The notes: generated by a model from the sequence alone, not told the origin. Positions 38,701 to 48,266 are shown, numbered from the stretch's first letter. The stretch is 64,000 nt of DNA from CAYVOX01 sp964453035 (GCA_964453035.1 CAYVOX010000002.1:1-64000), one strand, 5' to 3'. Translations and numbers: made by a program.

Positions 38701-40880
38701 AGCAAGCCTCCAGTACTCCTAAAAAGCCCCAGGCTACCCCTCAGCCCGAATCGAATCACCAACCTCCATCCACCCTTGCCCACTGGTTTGATAAGTTAGC
38801 GGGCTGGTGGGTGGGATTTTCCCGATTTATCTGGGATGTTTCGGGGGTTATTCTGCTGGCGCTGGCAGCTATCATCCTGCTGGGTCTTTTTGGGCTAACC
38901 CGGGGGTCTCTTCTATCCCCGTTGGTTGAAGTGATTCGGCGCTTTCTGGGGTGGGGCAGCTACCTGGCGGTGGCGTTCGTGGGGGGATTGGGGGTTTTAG
39001 CACTCCGGCGGCGCAAACAGGGTGAGGCGCTTTTCAACTTCTGGCAGGTGACAGCCTTTGAAATTTTTGCGTTTACCTTGATGGCGCTGCTTTCCATGTG
39101 GGGCGGGCAATCCCTTGAGCGGGCAGACAGGGGTTTGGATGGCGGATTGGTCGGCTGGGGGCTGGCTTACCTGGTTGCGAGGGTGTTCCCTTCGGTTCTG
39201 GGGAATATCTTCCTGCTGGTCATTGTTCTCATTTCTGGTCTTTTTACGCTTGGAATTATCCCATTTCTGGTCAGGCGGTTTGAATCCTGGCTGCTGGCCC
39301 CCCCTGAAGATGTGACCTATGCACCGATAGAACACGCCAGCCATGAAGATGGGACTCCAGCAGCGCCTGCGCGCGCGGATTTGAGCCTTGCAAGCAGTAC
39401 CCAGTCGGCGCGTGACCCGGGATTGCCTCCGCTCAACCTGCTCTCGCGTGAGGAGACCAACCATCCTGATGAGGAGCGCATCCATGCCACCGCGGTGCTG
39501 CTGGAGCAGACTCTGGCGGAGTTTGGCATTCCGGCGCATGTGATGGGCTTCAGGATTGGTCCAACGGTGACCCAGTTTGCCCTGGAGCCCGGATTTGTAG
39601 AAAAACCCGGCCCTGATGGGCAGATTATTCGCCAAAAAGTGCGCGTATCGCAGATTTCTGCGCTCTCGCGCGACCTGGCGCTGGCCCTTTCCGCTGAGCG
39701 CCTGCGGATTGAGGCGCCGGTGCCCGGGCGCTCTTTTGTGGGCATTGAGGTGCCAAATATTCACACCACCATGGTGCGGTTGCGTCCCATCATGGAGAGC
39801 GAGACGTTCATCAAGATGACCTCGCCGCTGGCGATTGGACTGGGCGCGGACGTCTCGGGGGCGCCAGTGGTAGCTGACCTGGCGCGCATGCCGCACCTGC
39901 TGATTGCAGGTACAACCGGGTCGGGAAAATCGGTGTGCATTGCCGCGCTGACGGCCTGTCTGGTGATGAACAACACACCTGAAAAGTTGCATCTGGCGCT
40001 GCTGGATCCTAAAATGGTGGAAATGGTGCGCTTCAATGGGCTGCCGCACCTGCTGGGTAAAGTGGAAACGGAAATTGAGCGCATGCTGGGGGTGCTGCGC
40101 TGGGCTATCGCCGAAATGGATCACCGCTACCGGTTGCTGGAGGAGGCGCGGGTAAAAGACCTGGATGCCTACAACCGAAAGATGGAGCGGCGCAAGCAGC
40201 CGGCGCTGCCGCGCGTGGTGGTGATGATTGACGAACTGGCCGACTTGATGATGTCTGCGCCGGACCAGACCGAACAATGCCTGGTGCGCCTGGCGCAAAT
40301 GGCGCGGGCGGTGGGAATTCACCTGGTTGTGGCAACTCAACGCCCGTCAACGGATGTGGTCACCGGCTTGATTAAAGCCAATTTCCCGGCACGGGTCAGC
40401 TTCACCGTGGCGACTTCGATTGATTCGCGGGTGATACTGGATACTGTGGGCGCTGAAACGCTGCTGGGACGCGGTGATATGCTCTTCCTCAACCCGGAGC
40501 AGGGTTCACCGTTGCGAGCCCAGGGGGCTTACGTCACCGACCAGGAAATCGACCGCATCGTTTCCTTCTGGAAGAAGTTGCGCCCCAGAGAGGAAGAAAT
40601 CCAGCCTCCGTGGGAAGAATTAATCAGCACGGATGAGGAAGATTCCGATGCGCTGGTCAAAAAGGCGATTGACGTGGTTAAGACTTCCCGACGAGCCAGC
40701 ACCTCGCTTTTGCAGCGCCGGTTACACATTGGCTATCCGCGCGCGGCGCGCCTGATTGATGAGCTCGAGTCGCTTGGCGTTGTGGGGCCTGCTCAGGGCG
40801 GGGGGAGAGAGCGCGAAGTGTTGATTTCAGCGGATGAGGCGGAGGATGCCGGCGAGGTGGGTGGTGACGAGGAAGATTAA
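38697..40880 (+). CDS. ftsK: FtsK/SpoIIIE DNA translocase
   Basis: 727 aa. Four N-terminal membrane segments (about 40-190), a short linker, an alpha/beta motor and a C-terminal gamma winged helix (about 655-715, RASTSLLQRRLHIGYPRAAR). Walker A is AGTTGSGKSVC and Walker B VVVMIDELADLMM. It pumps DNA at the division septum to resolve chromosome termini. ATGA overlap with the S1 gene implies coupled translation. Confidence 0.95.
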   Translation: MKQASSTPKKPQATPQPESNHQPPSTLAHWFDKLAGWWVGFSRFIWDVSGVILLALAAIILLGLFGLTRGSLLSPLVEVIRRFLGWGSYLAVAFVGGLGVLALRRRKQGEALFNFWQVTAFEIFAFTLMALLSMWGGQSLERADRGLDGGLVGWGLAYLVARVFPSVLGNIFLLVIVLISGLFTLGIIPFLVRRFESWLLAPPEDVTYAPIEHASHEDGTPAAPARADLSLASSTQSARDPGLPPLNLLSREETNHPDEERIHATAVLLEQTLAEFGIPAHVMGFRIGPTVTQFALEPGFVEKPGPDGQIIRQKVRVSQISALSRDLALALSAERLRIEAPVPGRSFVGIEVPNIHTTMVRLRPIMESETFIKMTSPLAIGLGADVSGAPVVADLARMPHLLIAGTTGSGKSVCIAALTACLVMNNTPEKLHLALLDPKMVEMVRFNGLPHLLGKVETEIERMLGVLRWAIAEMDHRYRLLEEARVKDLDAYNRKMERRKQPALPRVVVMIDELADLMMSAPDQTEQCLVRLAQMARAVGIHLVVATQRPSTDVVTGLIKANFPARVSFTVATSIDSRVILDTVGAETLLGRGDMLFLNPEQGSPLRAQGAYVTDQEIDRIVSFWKKLRPREEEIQPPWEELISTDEEDSDALVKKAIDVVKTSRRASTSLLQRRLHIGYPRAARLIDELESLGVVGPAQGGGREREVLISADEAEDAGEVGGDEED

Positions 40881-40933
40881 CTTGACGGTTCTTTTCTAAA
40901 AAGGTAAACTTTCAACTGGCAGGATAATTGGGT

Positions 40934-40969
40934 GGGTTTTTGCCGCTCAACAGGCAAAAGCCCTTTTTT
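40934..40969 (+). terminator. ftsK terminator
   Basis: 11-bp stem GGGTTTTTGCC / GGCAAAAGCCC (40934-40944, 40953-40963) with one wobble pair, 8-nt loop and six T. Confidence 0.92.
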
Positions 40970-41016
40970 ATTATGCAGGAATAAATCAATCCATAAGATG
41001 AGGTAATGGTTCTGTT

Positions 41017-41940
41017 ATGAAAAAACGCATCCTGGCTTTTGGCAACCCCGTTTACGATATCATATCCACCCCGAGCATTCGCCGTAACGACCGCGTGCTT
41101 TCTGGATGCTCCACCAATGCGGCGCTGGCTGCCGCCTACCTGGGAGAGCAAGCCACCCTGGTTGGCACGGTGGGCGAGGATTTTAGAACCCAGCTTGGGG
41201 CGGATTTATCCCGCCGCGGCATTAAGTCGCATTTACTGCCCTCCCGACAGACGGGCGGTTTTTCGCTGTATTATTATGATGACCAGGGCAACCGCGAATT
41301 GACTGTGCTGGGCGAAGCTGACCCGATTGGCGTTTTCACCGAGGGGGCAGACCAGGCCGATTTCATCCTGATTGGACCGATTCTGGGCGAGATTGGGGTG
41401 GATTTGGTGAAGGCGCTGCGCCAGGTCAGCCGGGCGCCCATCATGGTGGACCCGCAGGGATTGCTGCGAGGCATCAAGCAGGGCAAGATTGTGCATGAGC
41501 TGACCGATGACTTCGTTCAGATTGCCAAACTGGCTACCGTTGTTAAGGCCAACGAGCTTGAAACGCGCGTGGTCACTGGCATTGAGCCACGTGCCGAGCC
41601 GGAAAAGGCCGTCAGAGCCCTGTATGAATACGGCTGCCAGATTGCCATCACCACCCTGGCGGAGGCCGGGTCAATTATTTATGATGGGCAGAAAATCACC
41701 ATCATTCCACCCTATACCACCAACGCCATTGACCCGACAGGCGCCGGAGACACGTACGCTGCGGGGTTCATGGTCAAGTATCTGGAGACGCCGCAGGACC
41801 TGGCGGGCGTGGGCTGTTTTGCCTCATCGGTCTCATCGGTCATGGTGGAAAATAGCGGACCGGATTTTCCGCTAACCCGCGCAGAAGTGGACCGCCGGCA
41901 GGCTCGCCTGTTGAGCCGCCCGCTTAAGCTGGTGCTTTAA
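41017..41940 (+). CDS. PfkB-family carbohydrate kinase
   Basis: 307 aa. Ribokinase-like fold with catalytic DPTGAGDTYAAGF near residue 240 and substrate-side GCSTNAALAAAYLG. The substrate is uncertain: sugar, nucleoside or inositol are all possible in this family. It is 49 nt upstream of a CDP-alcohol phosphatidyltransferase, which makes an inositol kinase one option, unproven. Confidence 0.82.
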   Translation: MKKRILAFGNPVYDIISTPSIRRNDRVLSGCSTNAALAAAYLGEQATLVGTVGEDFRTQLGADLSRRGIKSHLLPSRQTGGFSLYYYDDQGNRELTVLGEADPIGVFTEGADQADFILIGPILGEIGVDLVKALRQVSRAPIMVDPQGLLRGIKQGKIVHELTDDFVQIAKLATVVKANELETRVVTGIEPRAEPEKAVRALYEYGCQIAITTLAEAGSIIYDGQKITIIPPYTTNAIDPTGAGDTYAAGFMVKYLETPQDLAGVGCFASSVSSVMVENSGPDFPLTRAEVDRRQARLLSRPLKLVL

Positions 41941-41989
41941 CTTACTAAAGAGAATAGTTTTTCATCATTAGATTTATGGAGGAGTTCCT

Positions 41990-42586
41990 GTGCTGACCAT
42001 CCGCTTGCGTCAATATTATGAGAAAGCATCCATTCCCTTTGGCAAGGCCAGTTTGCGCCTGGGGCTGACTCCCAACTTTTGGACGATGACCAGCCTGTTC
42101 GCCGCTGCGCTGGCGGGGCTGTCTTTTGGGTTGGGATTTATCTGGTGGGGGCTGCTGGCAATGCTGGTGATGAACATTACCGATATGCTGGACGGAGCCA
42201 CAGCCCGGGCAGGCAACATGGGCACAAAATTCGGCACGGTTCTCGATCACTGTTTTGATCGTTACGGAGAGTTTTTCCTGTTTGCCGGGTTGATGATGGG
42301 CGGGTTTATCTCCCCGTTGCTGGCGATGTTCACCGCTTCCGGGGTGGTGATGGCCAGTTATGTGCGCGCCAAGGCGGAATCGGCGGGCGGGCTGGCGCAT
42401 TGTATTGCTGGCCTGGCTGGCAGACAGGAAAAGCTCATCCTGGTTCTGGTGGGATTGTTTCTATTTGGCTTCAATCAGCTTATGCCCGGGCAGATTTGCA
42501 TCTTCCTGGCGGGGTTGATTTCACACATCACATTTGTTCAGCGCCTGTTGTTTGCAAAAACGCAAATTCTGGGCAAGGGAAAATGA
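41990..42586 (+). CDS. CDP-alcohol phosphatidyltransferase
   Basis: 198 aa with about five to six membrane segments. The signature DG-x2-AR-x8-G-x3-D-x3-D is complete in DMLDGATARAGN / GTVLDHCFDR. It joins a CDP-diacylglycerol to a polar alcohol, giving phosphatidylglycerophosphate or phosphatidylinositol-phosphate type lipids; the acceptor cannot be fixed. GTG start with GGAGGAG. It is followed after 24 nt by lgt, which uses phosphatidylglycerol. Confidence 0.85.
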   Translation: MLTIRLRQYYEKASIPFGKASLRLGLTPNFWTMTSLFAAALAGLSFGLGFIWWGLLAMLVMNITDMLDGATARAGNMGTKFGTVLDHCFDRYGEFFLFAGLMMGGFISPLLAMFTASGVVMASYVRAKAESAGGLAHCIAGLAGRQEKLILVLVGLFLFGFNQLMPGQICIFLAGLISHITFVQRLLFAKTQILGKGK

Positions 42587-42610
42587 TTTACAATCGATTG
42601 AGGATCAAAG

Positions 42611-43477
42611 ATGATTGACCGATACGGAATTCATATAGGTGATTTGCTGTATATTCGCTTTTACGCCCTGATTATCATCACGGGGGCGATCCTGGCTGCT
42701 GTGCTGGCAGCCCGCCGTGCCTCGCAGTATAAACAGGATCCTGAAAGGGTGTGGGATATTCTGACCTGGGTATTGATCGCCGGAATTATTGGTGCGCGGG
42801 TGTGGCACATCCTCACCCCGCCCCCATCGCTGGTGGCGCAGGGCATTGATACCTGGTATTACCTCACGCATCCCCTGGAGGCATTGAGCATCTGGAATGG
42901 CGGGCTGGGCATTGTCGGCGCCGTGATTGGCGGGGCGGCGGCGCTGTGGCTTTACACGCGCAAAACGAAGTTGAGCTTTGCCACCTGGATAGATATCATC
43001 GCGCCGGGGTTGCTGCTGGCGCAAGGTATTGGCCGCTGGGGTAACTTTGTCAATCAGGAGCTATACGGCCCTCCGACCAATTTACCCTGGGCCATCTACA
43101 TTGATGAGGCTCACCGCCTGCCTGAGTTTGCAGACCAGGCCTATTACCACCCCACGTTTTTGTATGAATCTATCTGGAATTTTGTAGGTGTGGTGTTGCT
43201 CATCTGGGCCAGTAAACGCTTCATCAACTGGCTGCGCGGAGGCGATTTATTTGCCCTGTACGTCATCTGGTATGCGATTATCCGCGTTGGGCTGGAGATG
43301 ATCCGGCTGGATTCCTCAACGGTTGCCGGATTGAATGCCAACCAGTATTTTATGGTAGCCATGGCGGTCATCGCGGCTGCCTACATATTCTGGAATCACC
43401 GCAGAGTTGTTTCTCCACCACCTGTTCCGGAGGGGGAACCTGCTGAAACAAAACCTGTCGAGGAAATACCTTCCTAG
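42611..43477 (+). CDS. lgt: Prolipoprotein diacylglyceryl transferase
   Basis: 288 aa with about seven membrane segments. The Lgt signature is GRWGNFVNQELYG near residue 140. It transfers diacylglycerol from phosphatidylglycerol to lipobox cysteines, the first step before LspA (about 31 kb). The tail is Pro/Glu-rich. GAGG ribosome site. Confidence 0.94.
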   Translation: MIDRYGIHIGDLLYIRFYALIIITGAILAAVLAARRASQYKQDPERVWDILTWVLIAGIIGARVWHILTPPPSLVAQGIDTWYYLTHPLEALSIWNGGLGIVGAVIGGAAALWLYTRKTKLSFATWIDIIAPGLLLAQGIGRWGNFVNQELYGPPTNLPWAIYIDEAHRLPEFADQAYYHPTFLYESIWNFVGVVLLIWASKRFINWLRGGDLFALYVIWYAIIRVGLEMIRLDSSTVAGLNANQYFMVAMAVIAAAYIFWNHRRVVSPPPVPEGEPAETKPVEEIPS

Positions 43478-43480
43478 AAA

Positions 43481-43516
43481 AACAACCCGAGAGGCGCTCT
43501 GGCCTTTCGGGTTGTT
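43481..43516 (+). terminator. Hairpin after lgt
   Basis: 15-bp arms (43481-43495 / 43502-43516) with one G-T pair around CCCGAGAGGC...GCCTTTCGGG, followed by TTGTTGC rather than a clean T-run on the plus strand. Confidence 0.65.
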
Positions 43517-43548
43517 GCTCAATATTGACTTTCAGGAATGCGTGCGCT

Positions 43549-44466
43549 GTGATTTTTGCCGAGGATTTGACCAAGCAATTTGACGACCTGGTGGCGGTGG
43601 ATGGGGTCAACCTGGATGTCCGCCCCGGCCAGGTTTTAATCCTGCTTGGGCCTAACGGCGCCGGAAAAACCACCACGGTGCGCATGCTGACTTCAATCCT
43701 CACGCCGACCTGCGGGCGGGCGATGGTTGCCGGGTTTGACGTGGTCACCCAACCCGACCAGGTGCGGGCTTCGGTGGGGGTGCTGACGGAGCATCATGGC
43801 CTCTACAACCGCATGAATGCAGGCGAATACCTTGATTTCTTTGGGGACCTGTATAAGATTGACCGTAAGACCTGCCGAAAACGGGTTGGTGAATTGCTGG
43901 AGCGCTTCGGTCTGGAACAGGCCAGCCGAAAACGGTTGGGCGAGTACTCCAAGGGGATGCGCCAGAAATTAGCCCTGGTGCGCGCCCTGTTGCATGAGCC
44001 GCCGGTTTTGCTTTTAGATGAGCCCACCTCCGCCATGGATCCTGAAAGCGCGCGCGTTGTTCGCGATGCGCTGCACCAGTTGCGCTCGAGGGAACGAACC
44101 ATCATCCTGTGCACGCACAACCTGCTGGAGGCCGAAGAGTTGGCCGACCAGATTGCTATCATCCGGAAGGGTAAACTCATTTTCAATAACTCACCTGCGC
44201 TGCTCAAGAAGACGCTTCTTGGTCCGGCAGAGTTTGAAGCCTCTTTTGTGCAGGCGTTGAACGGATGGGTGCCGCAACTGCCTGAGGGCATGGCGCTCAT
44301 CGGAAAAAGCGAGCACGGTTTGCGCGTGAGGGTGGAGAATCCTCAGATGAGCAACCCAATCTTTATCCGCCAGCTGCTTGAGCGTCAGCTGGACCTGATA
44401 GCTTTCCAGGAAGTGCCCCAGAGCCTTGAGAAAGCCTACCTGGAAGCAATGAGCCGGGATTATTAA
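43549..44466 (+). CDS. ABC exporter ATP-binding protein
   Basis: 305 aa. Walker A GPNGAGKTTT, signature-region EYSKGMRQKLALVRAL, Walker B LLLDEPTSAMD and the switch histidine in CTHNLLEAEEL. It has a DrrA/CcmA-like C-terminal extension. The signature is SKGMRQK rather than SGGQ, as in many ABC-2 exporters. The GTG at 43549 (AGGA 11 nt upstream) gives a normal N-terminus; a TTG at 43525 adds eight unlikely residues. It forms an exporter with the next gene, 2 nt away. Confidence 0.9.
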   Translation: MIFAEDLTKQFDDLVAVDGVNLDVRPGQVLILLGPNGAGKTTTVRMLTSILTPTCGRAMVAGFDVVTQPDQVRASVGVLTEHHGLYNRMNAGEYLDFFGDLYKIDRKTCRKRVGELLERFGLEQASRKRLGEYSKGMRQKLALVRALLHEPPVLLLDEPTSAMDPESARVVRDALHQLRSRERTIILCTHNLLEAEELADQIAIIRKGKLIFNNSPALLKKTLLGPAEFEASFVQALNGWVPQLPEGMALIGKSEHGLRVRVENPQMSNPIFIRQLLERQLDLIAFQEVPQSLEKAYLEAMSRDY

Positions 44467-44468
44467 CC

Positions 44469-45881
44469 ATGCATGCGACGTTAATCATTGCCCGGCGCGA
44501 GGTGCGCGACCAGTTCCGCGATTGGAGGGTCATTTTTCCCATTCTCGGGTTGACGGTGTTCTTCCCGTTCCTGATGAACTTCACAGCGGATGTCATTCTT
44601 GATTTTGTCCGCCAGTACGGCGCATCCATCGTGGGCGAGCGGATGATCCCATTCCTCATGATGATTGTGGGATTCTTCCCCATCTCCGTTTCGCTGGTTA
44701 TTGCACTGGAATCTTTTGTTGGAGAAAAGGAACGCGGCAGCATTGAGCCGCTGCTCAATACGCCGCTCAAAGATTGGCAGCTTTACGCAGGAAAGCTGCT
44801 TTCTTCCACCGTTCCGCCGCTCGTTTCCAGCTTTTTAGGGATGGGGGTTTATGCCGCCGGGCTGGCATTTCAATCTGTGCCGTTACCCGAGCTGGAACTG
44901 ATTGTGTTGATTGTTGTGCTGACTGTGGTGCAGGCTTTTGTGATGGTGAGCGGGGCGGTGGTGGTCTCTACCCAGGCGACTTCGGTGCGGGCGGCGAACC
45001 TGCTGGCCAGTTTTATCATCATCCCCATGGCGCTGCTCATCCAGGGCGAAAGCGTCATCATGTTCTGGGGTGATTACCGCTCCCTTTGGCTCATCATCCT
45101 GGGTTTGCTGGCGCTCACATTCCTCTTCACCCGGGTGGGATTGGCGCATTTTCGCCGGGAGGAGCTGCTGGGACGGGAAATTGACGTGCTTAACGTCAGG
45201 TGGATGTGGCGGACTTTTAAGCGTGAATTTGTAGGAGGCGCAGTATCCATCTGGGAGTGGTACAGGCGAACCCTGCCGCTCACTTTGCGAGGGTTGCGCA
45301 CACCGTTCTGGTTGATGGCTGGCCTGGCTGCGATTGGAATGGTGATTGGCGCGCTGGTGGTTGCCCAGTACCGCGGAGCGATTTCAGCGGATGTGCTTAA
45401 CCTGGCAGACCCGCGCTCGCGCCTGGAAAACCTGATGGATCAGTGGGGCCTGTTCTCCACCGCGCCGGTAATCACCATCTTCTGGCAGAACACGCGCGCG
45501 CTCATCATTGCCATGGTTCTGGGCGTGGTTTCCATGGGCATCCTCGGCCCGCTGCCTATCCTGGCGACAATGGCAGTGTTGGGGGGCGTGCTGGGCGTGA
45601 TTTCCATGCAGGGCGTTTCTCCATGGCTGTACCTGTTTGGCCTCATCCTACCGCATGGAATTATCGAGATTCCCGCGGCGTTGCTGGCGTGTGCGGCGGT
45701 TTTTAGGGGCGGGGCGCTGATGGCAACGCCTACGGCGGGCCGCACGGTGGGCGAGGTGATGATCGCCTCGCTGGCTACGTGGCTGAAGGTGATGCTGGGT
45801 ATCGTTATTCCGCTGCTGCTCCTGGCTGCGGTGCTTGAAGCCTGGGTGACGCCGCGGGTTGCCTGGCTGGTATTCCGATAG
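44469..45881 (+). CDS. ABC-2 permease fused to SpoIIM-like domain
   Basis: 470 aa, about 11-12 membrane segments. Residues about 1-230 are an ABC-2 type permease (RREVRDQFRDWRVIFP, then FVGEKERGSIEPLL). Residues about 275-470 look like the SpoIIM/DUF95 family, with the hallmark LILPHGIIEIPAALLA. Fusion of the two is unusual; the two halves may form one full transporter. Export substrate unknown. Encoded 2 nt after its ATPase. Confidence 0.82.
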   Translation: MHATLIIARREVRDQFRDWRVIFPILGLTVFFPFLMNFTADVILDFVRQYGASIVGERMIPFLMMIVGFFPISVSLVIALESFVGEKERGSIEPLLNTPLKDWQLYAGKLLSSTVPPLVSSFLGMGVYAAGLAFQSVPLPELELIVLIVVLTVVQAFVMVSGAVVVSTQATSVRAANLLASFIIIPMALLIQGESVIMFWGDYRSLWLIILGLLALTFLFTRVGLAHFRREELLGREIDVLNVRWMWRTFKREFVGGAVSIWEWYRRTLPLTLRGLRTPFWLMAGLAAIGMVIGALVVAQYRGAISADVLNLADPRSRLENLMDQWGLFSTAPVITIFWQNTRALIIAMVLGVVSMGILGPLPILATMAVLGGVLGVISMQGVSPWLYLFGLILPHGIIEIPAALLACAAVFRGGALMATPTAGRTVGEVMIASLATWLKVMLGIVIPLLLLAAVLEAWVTPRVAWLVFR

Positions 45882-45895
45882 TTTAAGAAGGGGAT

Positions 45896-46654
45896 ATGGC
45901 GAAAATTACGCTACTGGGAACCGGATATGCCGTGCCTGAAGAAGGGCGCGACAATACCCATTTCTTCATCCAGCAGGGCGGGCGCGGGGTGCTGGTGGAT
46001 TGCGCGACCAACCCACTTATGAGCCTGCGCCGGGCTGGGATTGAGCCGGATGCAGTGACGGACCTGGTGTTGACCCACTTTCATCCAGATCATGCCTCCG
46101 GGATGCCGATGCTGCTCATGGGCATGTGGCTGCTGGGGAGAAAGGCGCCGCTGAGGATTTTTGGCAACCCGCACACCCTCCAGCGCGCGCAGACATTGAT
46201 GGATATGTTCGACTGGCAGACGTGGCCCAACTTTTACCCCACCAGCTTTCATCCCTTACCTGAAGCGGAACTGAGCCTTTTTATCGATGAGCCGGATTTT
46301 CGGATTTTTGCCTCTCCGGTGAAACATCTCATTCCGAATATAGGCGTGCGGGTTGAGTTTGTGCCACAGGGAAAGACAGTAGCCTATTCCTGTGATACGG
46401 AACCCGTGCAGGCGGTTGAAAACCTCGCCAGGGATGCGGATATCCTCTTCCACGAGGCAGCTGGCCCTTCAATTGGTCACTCCAGCCCGGAACAGGCCGG
46501 TGAAGTGGCTCGTAAGGCGGGCGCGAGGCAGCTTTACCTGATCCACACCTCGCCAGAAGAAAGGTCATTTGCCGAAAAGCTGGAGCGGGCTGCCAGCACT
46601 TATGGTGGAGAAGTTTACCTGGCAAGTGACGGTATGGTTTTTGATTTCGAGTAG
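45896..46654 (+). CDS. MBL-fold metallo-hydrolase
   Basis: 252 aa. Metallo-beta-lactamase fold with the zinc motif THFHPDHAS near residue 60, then DTEPV and the late HTSPEE histidine. It resembles the RNase Z/phosphodiesterase-like branch, but lacks an obvious exosite; substrate unknown. It lies 14 nt after the ABC permease gene and converges on the HNH gene with a 10-nt gap. Confidence 0.83.
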   Translation: MAKITLLGTGYAVPEEGRDNTHFFIQQGGRGVLVDCATNPLMSLRRAGIEPDAVTDLVLTHFHPDHASGMPMLLMGMWLLGRKAPLRIFGNPHTLQRAQTLMDMFDWQTWPNFYPTSFHPLPEAELSLFIDEPDFRIFASPVKHLIPNIGVRVEFVPQGKTVAYSCDTEPVQAVENLARDADILFHEAAGPSIGHSSPEQAGEVARKAGARQLYLIHTSPEERSFAEKLERAASTYGGEVYLASDGMVFDFE

Positions 46655-46664
46655 GGGTGGGGGA

Positions 46665-47168
46665 TTACCAACCGGATAGATACGGTTCCCATTCAGAATA
46701 TTCATTCAGCAGGCGGCCAAAGATATAAATGGCTGTGGCTGGTGGTTCCCTGGGGATGCGGTGCAAATGCATGCCAGAGTTCTCAAGGGTGCGGCCGCCT
46801 TTGCGGTGATTGCAGGAGGAGCAGGCTGCTACCACATTGCTCCAGGTGTGCCTGCCGCCCATATGGCGTGGGATGACGTGGTCAACCGTGAGATCCATGG
46901 TGTGTTTTCCGCAATACTGGCAGGTGTAGCCATCACGCCTGAAAATCTCCCGCCGGGTGAGCCTGACAATCTGCCGGGGATGCACTACCATGTGCGAGAG
47001 GCGGATAATGGAAGGACGGGGGAACACGTGGGAGATAGAACGGATTTCGCCGCGACCATTGAGCACCAGAGAAGCTTTCTCGGTGAGAATCAGCCCAACC
47101 GCCCGGCGCAGGTCGCAGACGTTGAGCGGTTCAAAATTGGCATTGAGAACCAGCACTGCTTCTGACAT
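46665..47168 (-). CDS. HNH endonuclease
   Basis: 167 aa. HNH core: CQYCGKHTMDLTVDHVIPRHMGG, later CSSCNHRKGG, with two CxxC zinc pairs and the catalytic DH. A common stand-alone chromosomal HNH family whose N-terminus is LVLNANFEPLNVCDLRRAVG. The start at 47168 (MSEAVLV) matches that family; 47228 would add 20 residues. Its role, DNA repair or otherwise, is unknown. Confidence 0.88.
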   Translation of the reverse strand: MSEAVLVLNANFEPLNVCDLRRAVGLILTEKASLVLNGRGEIRSISHVFPRPSIIRLSHMVVHPRQIVRLTRREIFRRDGYTCQYCGKHTMDLTVDHVIPRHMGGRHTWSNVVAACSSCNHRKGGRTLENSGMHLHRIPREPPATAIYIFGRLLNEYSEWEPYLSGW

Positions 47169-47186
47169 GGCAACACCGTTCTGAGG

Positions 47187-47195
47187 ATTATAGCA
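47187..47195 (-). promoter_or_regulatory. Extended -10 promoter of the HNH gene
   Basis: On the minus strand TGC-TATAAT (47195-47187), with TTCTCA 18 nt upstream as a fair -35. Predicted start about 12 nt before the ATG. The GTGCTATAAT core is the same as at uvrA. Confidence 0.6.
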
Positions 47196-47336
47196 CGAGT
47201 CATTGCGACCTGAGAAAGGCCGAATCACAAAAGAATGAGAACAACCAGGTCACAGGAGAATTCTATCTACAAATAGGCCTCTGTACCTTTGGCAATCCCA
47301 TGATTATGGTTAAAATAATAGGAAATGGAGGAAACG

Positions 47337-48266
47337 ATGAGAATTATCATCACGGGTGGAACGGGAATGATTGGCAGCGCATTGAGCGCAGCCTTGCTGG
47401 AAGAAGGCCATGAAGTGTGGGCGCTCAGCCGGACGCCGCAAATCGCGCGCGTGCTGCCGGGGGTTAAGGTGGCTGGTTGGGATGGGGTGACCGCAAAGGG
47501 CTGGCTGGAACTGGCAGACGGCGCTGGCGCCATTATCAACCTGGCTGGTGAAAGCCTGGCTTCTGGAAGGTGGACGAAGGAGCGCAAGGAGAGGATTCTT
47601 TCAAGCCGGGTGAAAGCCGGGCAGGCTGTGGTTGAGGCGGTGCGTGCTGCCCGCGTCAAACCGGGGGTGGTTATCCAGGCTTCGGGTATTGGATGTTACG
47701 GTCCCAGTGATGACCGGCAACTGGATGAGAGCGCGCCGTATGGCAAGGACTACCTCTCTAATGTCTGTGTGGATTGGGAAGCTTCAACCCTTCCCGTGGA
47801 AGAGATGAACGTGCGCAGGGTCATTGTGCGCACAGGCATTGTGTTATCAACCCGGGGCGGCGCGCTGGCGCCTTTGCTGCTAACCACGCGCTGGTTTGTG
47901 GGTGGCCCCATGGGCAGTGGCAGGCAGTGGTGGCCCTGGATTCACATCGAAGACCAGGTGGGTGCCATTCAATACCTCATGTCGCAGCCGGGGGCAAACG
48001 GCGCTTACAACCTGGTTGCACCGCACCCGGTGCAAATGGCTGAGTTTGGGCGCACACTGGCCAGTGTGCTGGACCGGCCTTACTGGCTGCCTGCTCCGGC
48101 GCTGGCGATGAAGCTGCTGCTGGGTGAGATGAGCACGGTTGTTTTGGATGGTCAGCGCGCGCTACCAGCGCGGCTGCTGCAGGCGGAGTACCGCTTTAAA
48201 TTTGAAAAATTACACAGCGCCCTGGTCAACCTGCTGAAGCCGGGAAGTCAGATTAAACTTGAGTAA
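47337..48266 (+). CDS. TIGR01777-family NAD-dependent epimerase
   Basis: 309 aa. Extended SDR fold with ITGGTGMIGSAL at the N-terminus and the typical C-terminal DUF1731 region (ALPARLLQAEYRFKF). YfcH-like; substrate unknown. ATG 47337 sits 5 nt after GGAGG; the ATG at 47325 is within the ribosome site. Confidence 0.9.
   Translation: MRIIITGGTGMIGSALSAALLEEGHEVWALSRTPQIARVLPGVKVAGWDGVTAKGWLELADGAGAIINLAGESLASGRWTKERKERILSSRVKAGQAVVEAVRAARVKPGVVIQASGIGCYGPSDDRQLDESAPYGKDYLSNVCVDWEASTLPVEEMNVRRVIVRTGIVLSTRGGALAPLLLTTRWFVGGPMGSGRQWWPWIHIEDQVGAIQYLMSQPGANGAYNLVAPHPVQMAEFGRTLASVLDRPYWLPAPALAMKLLLGEMSTVVLDGQRALPARLLQAEYRFKFEKLHSALVNLLKPGSQIKLE

Noticed and set aside
38997..40340. 447-aa minus-strand frame opposite ftsK
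   Set aside because: Shadow of the ftsK motor domain, with no recognisable domain or start signal.
47261..47336. Regulatory RNA before the TIGR01777 gene
   Set aside because: Short AT-rich spacer without stable hairpins; a simple promoter is more likely but could not be fixed.
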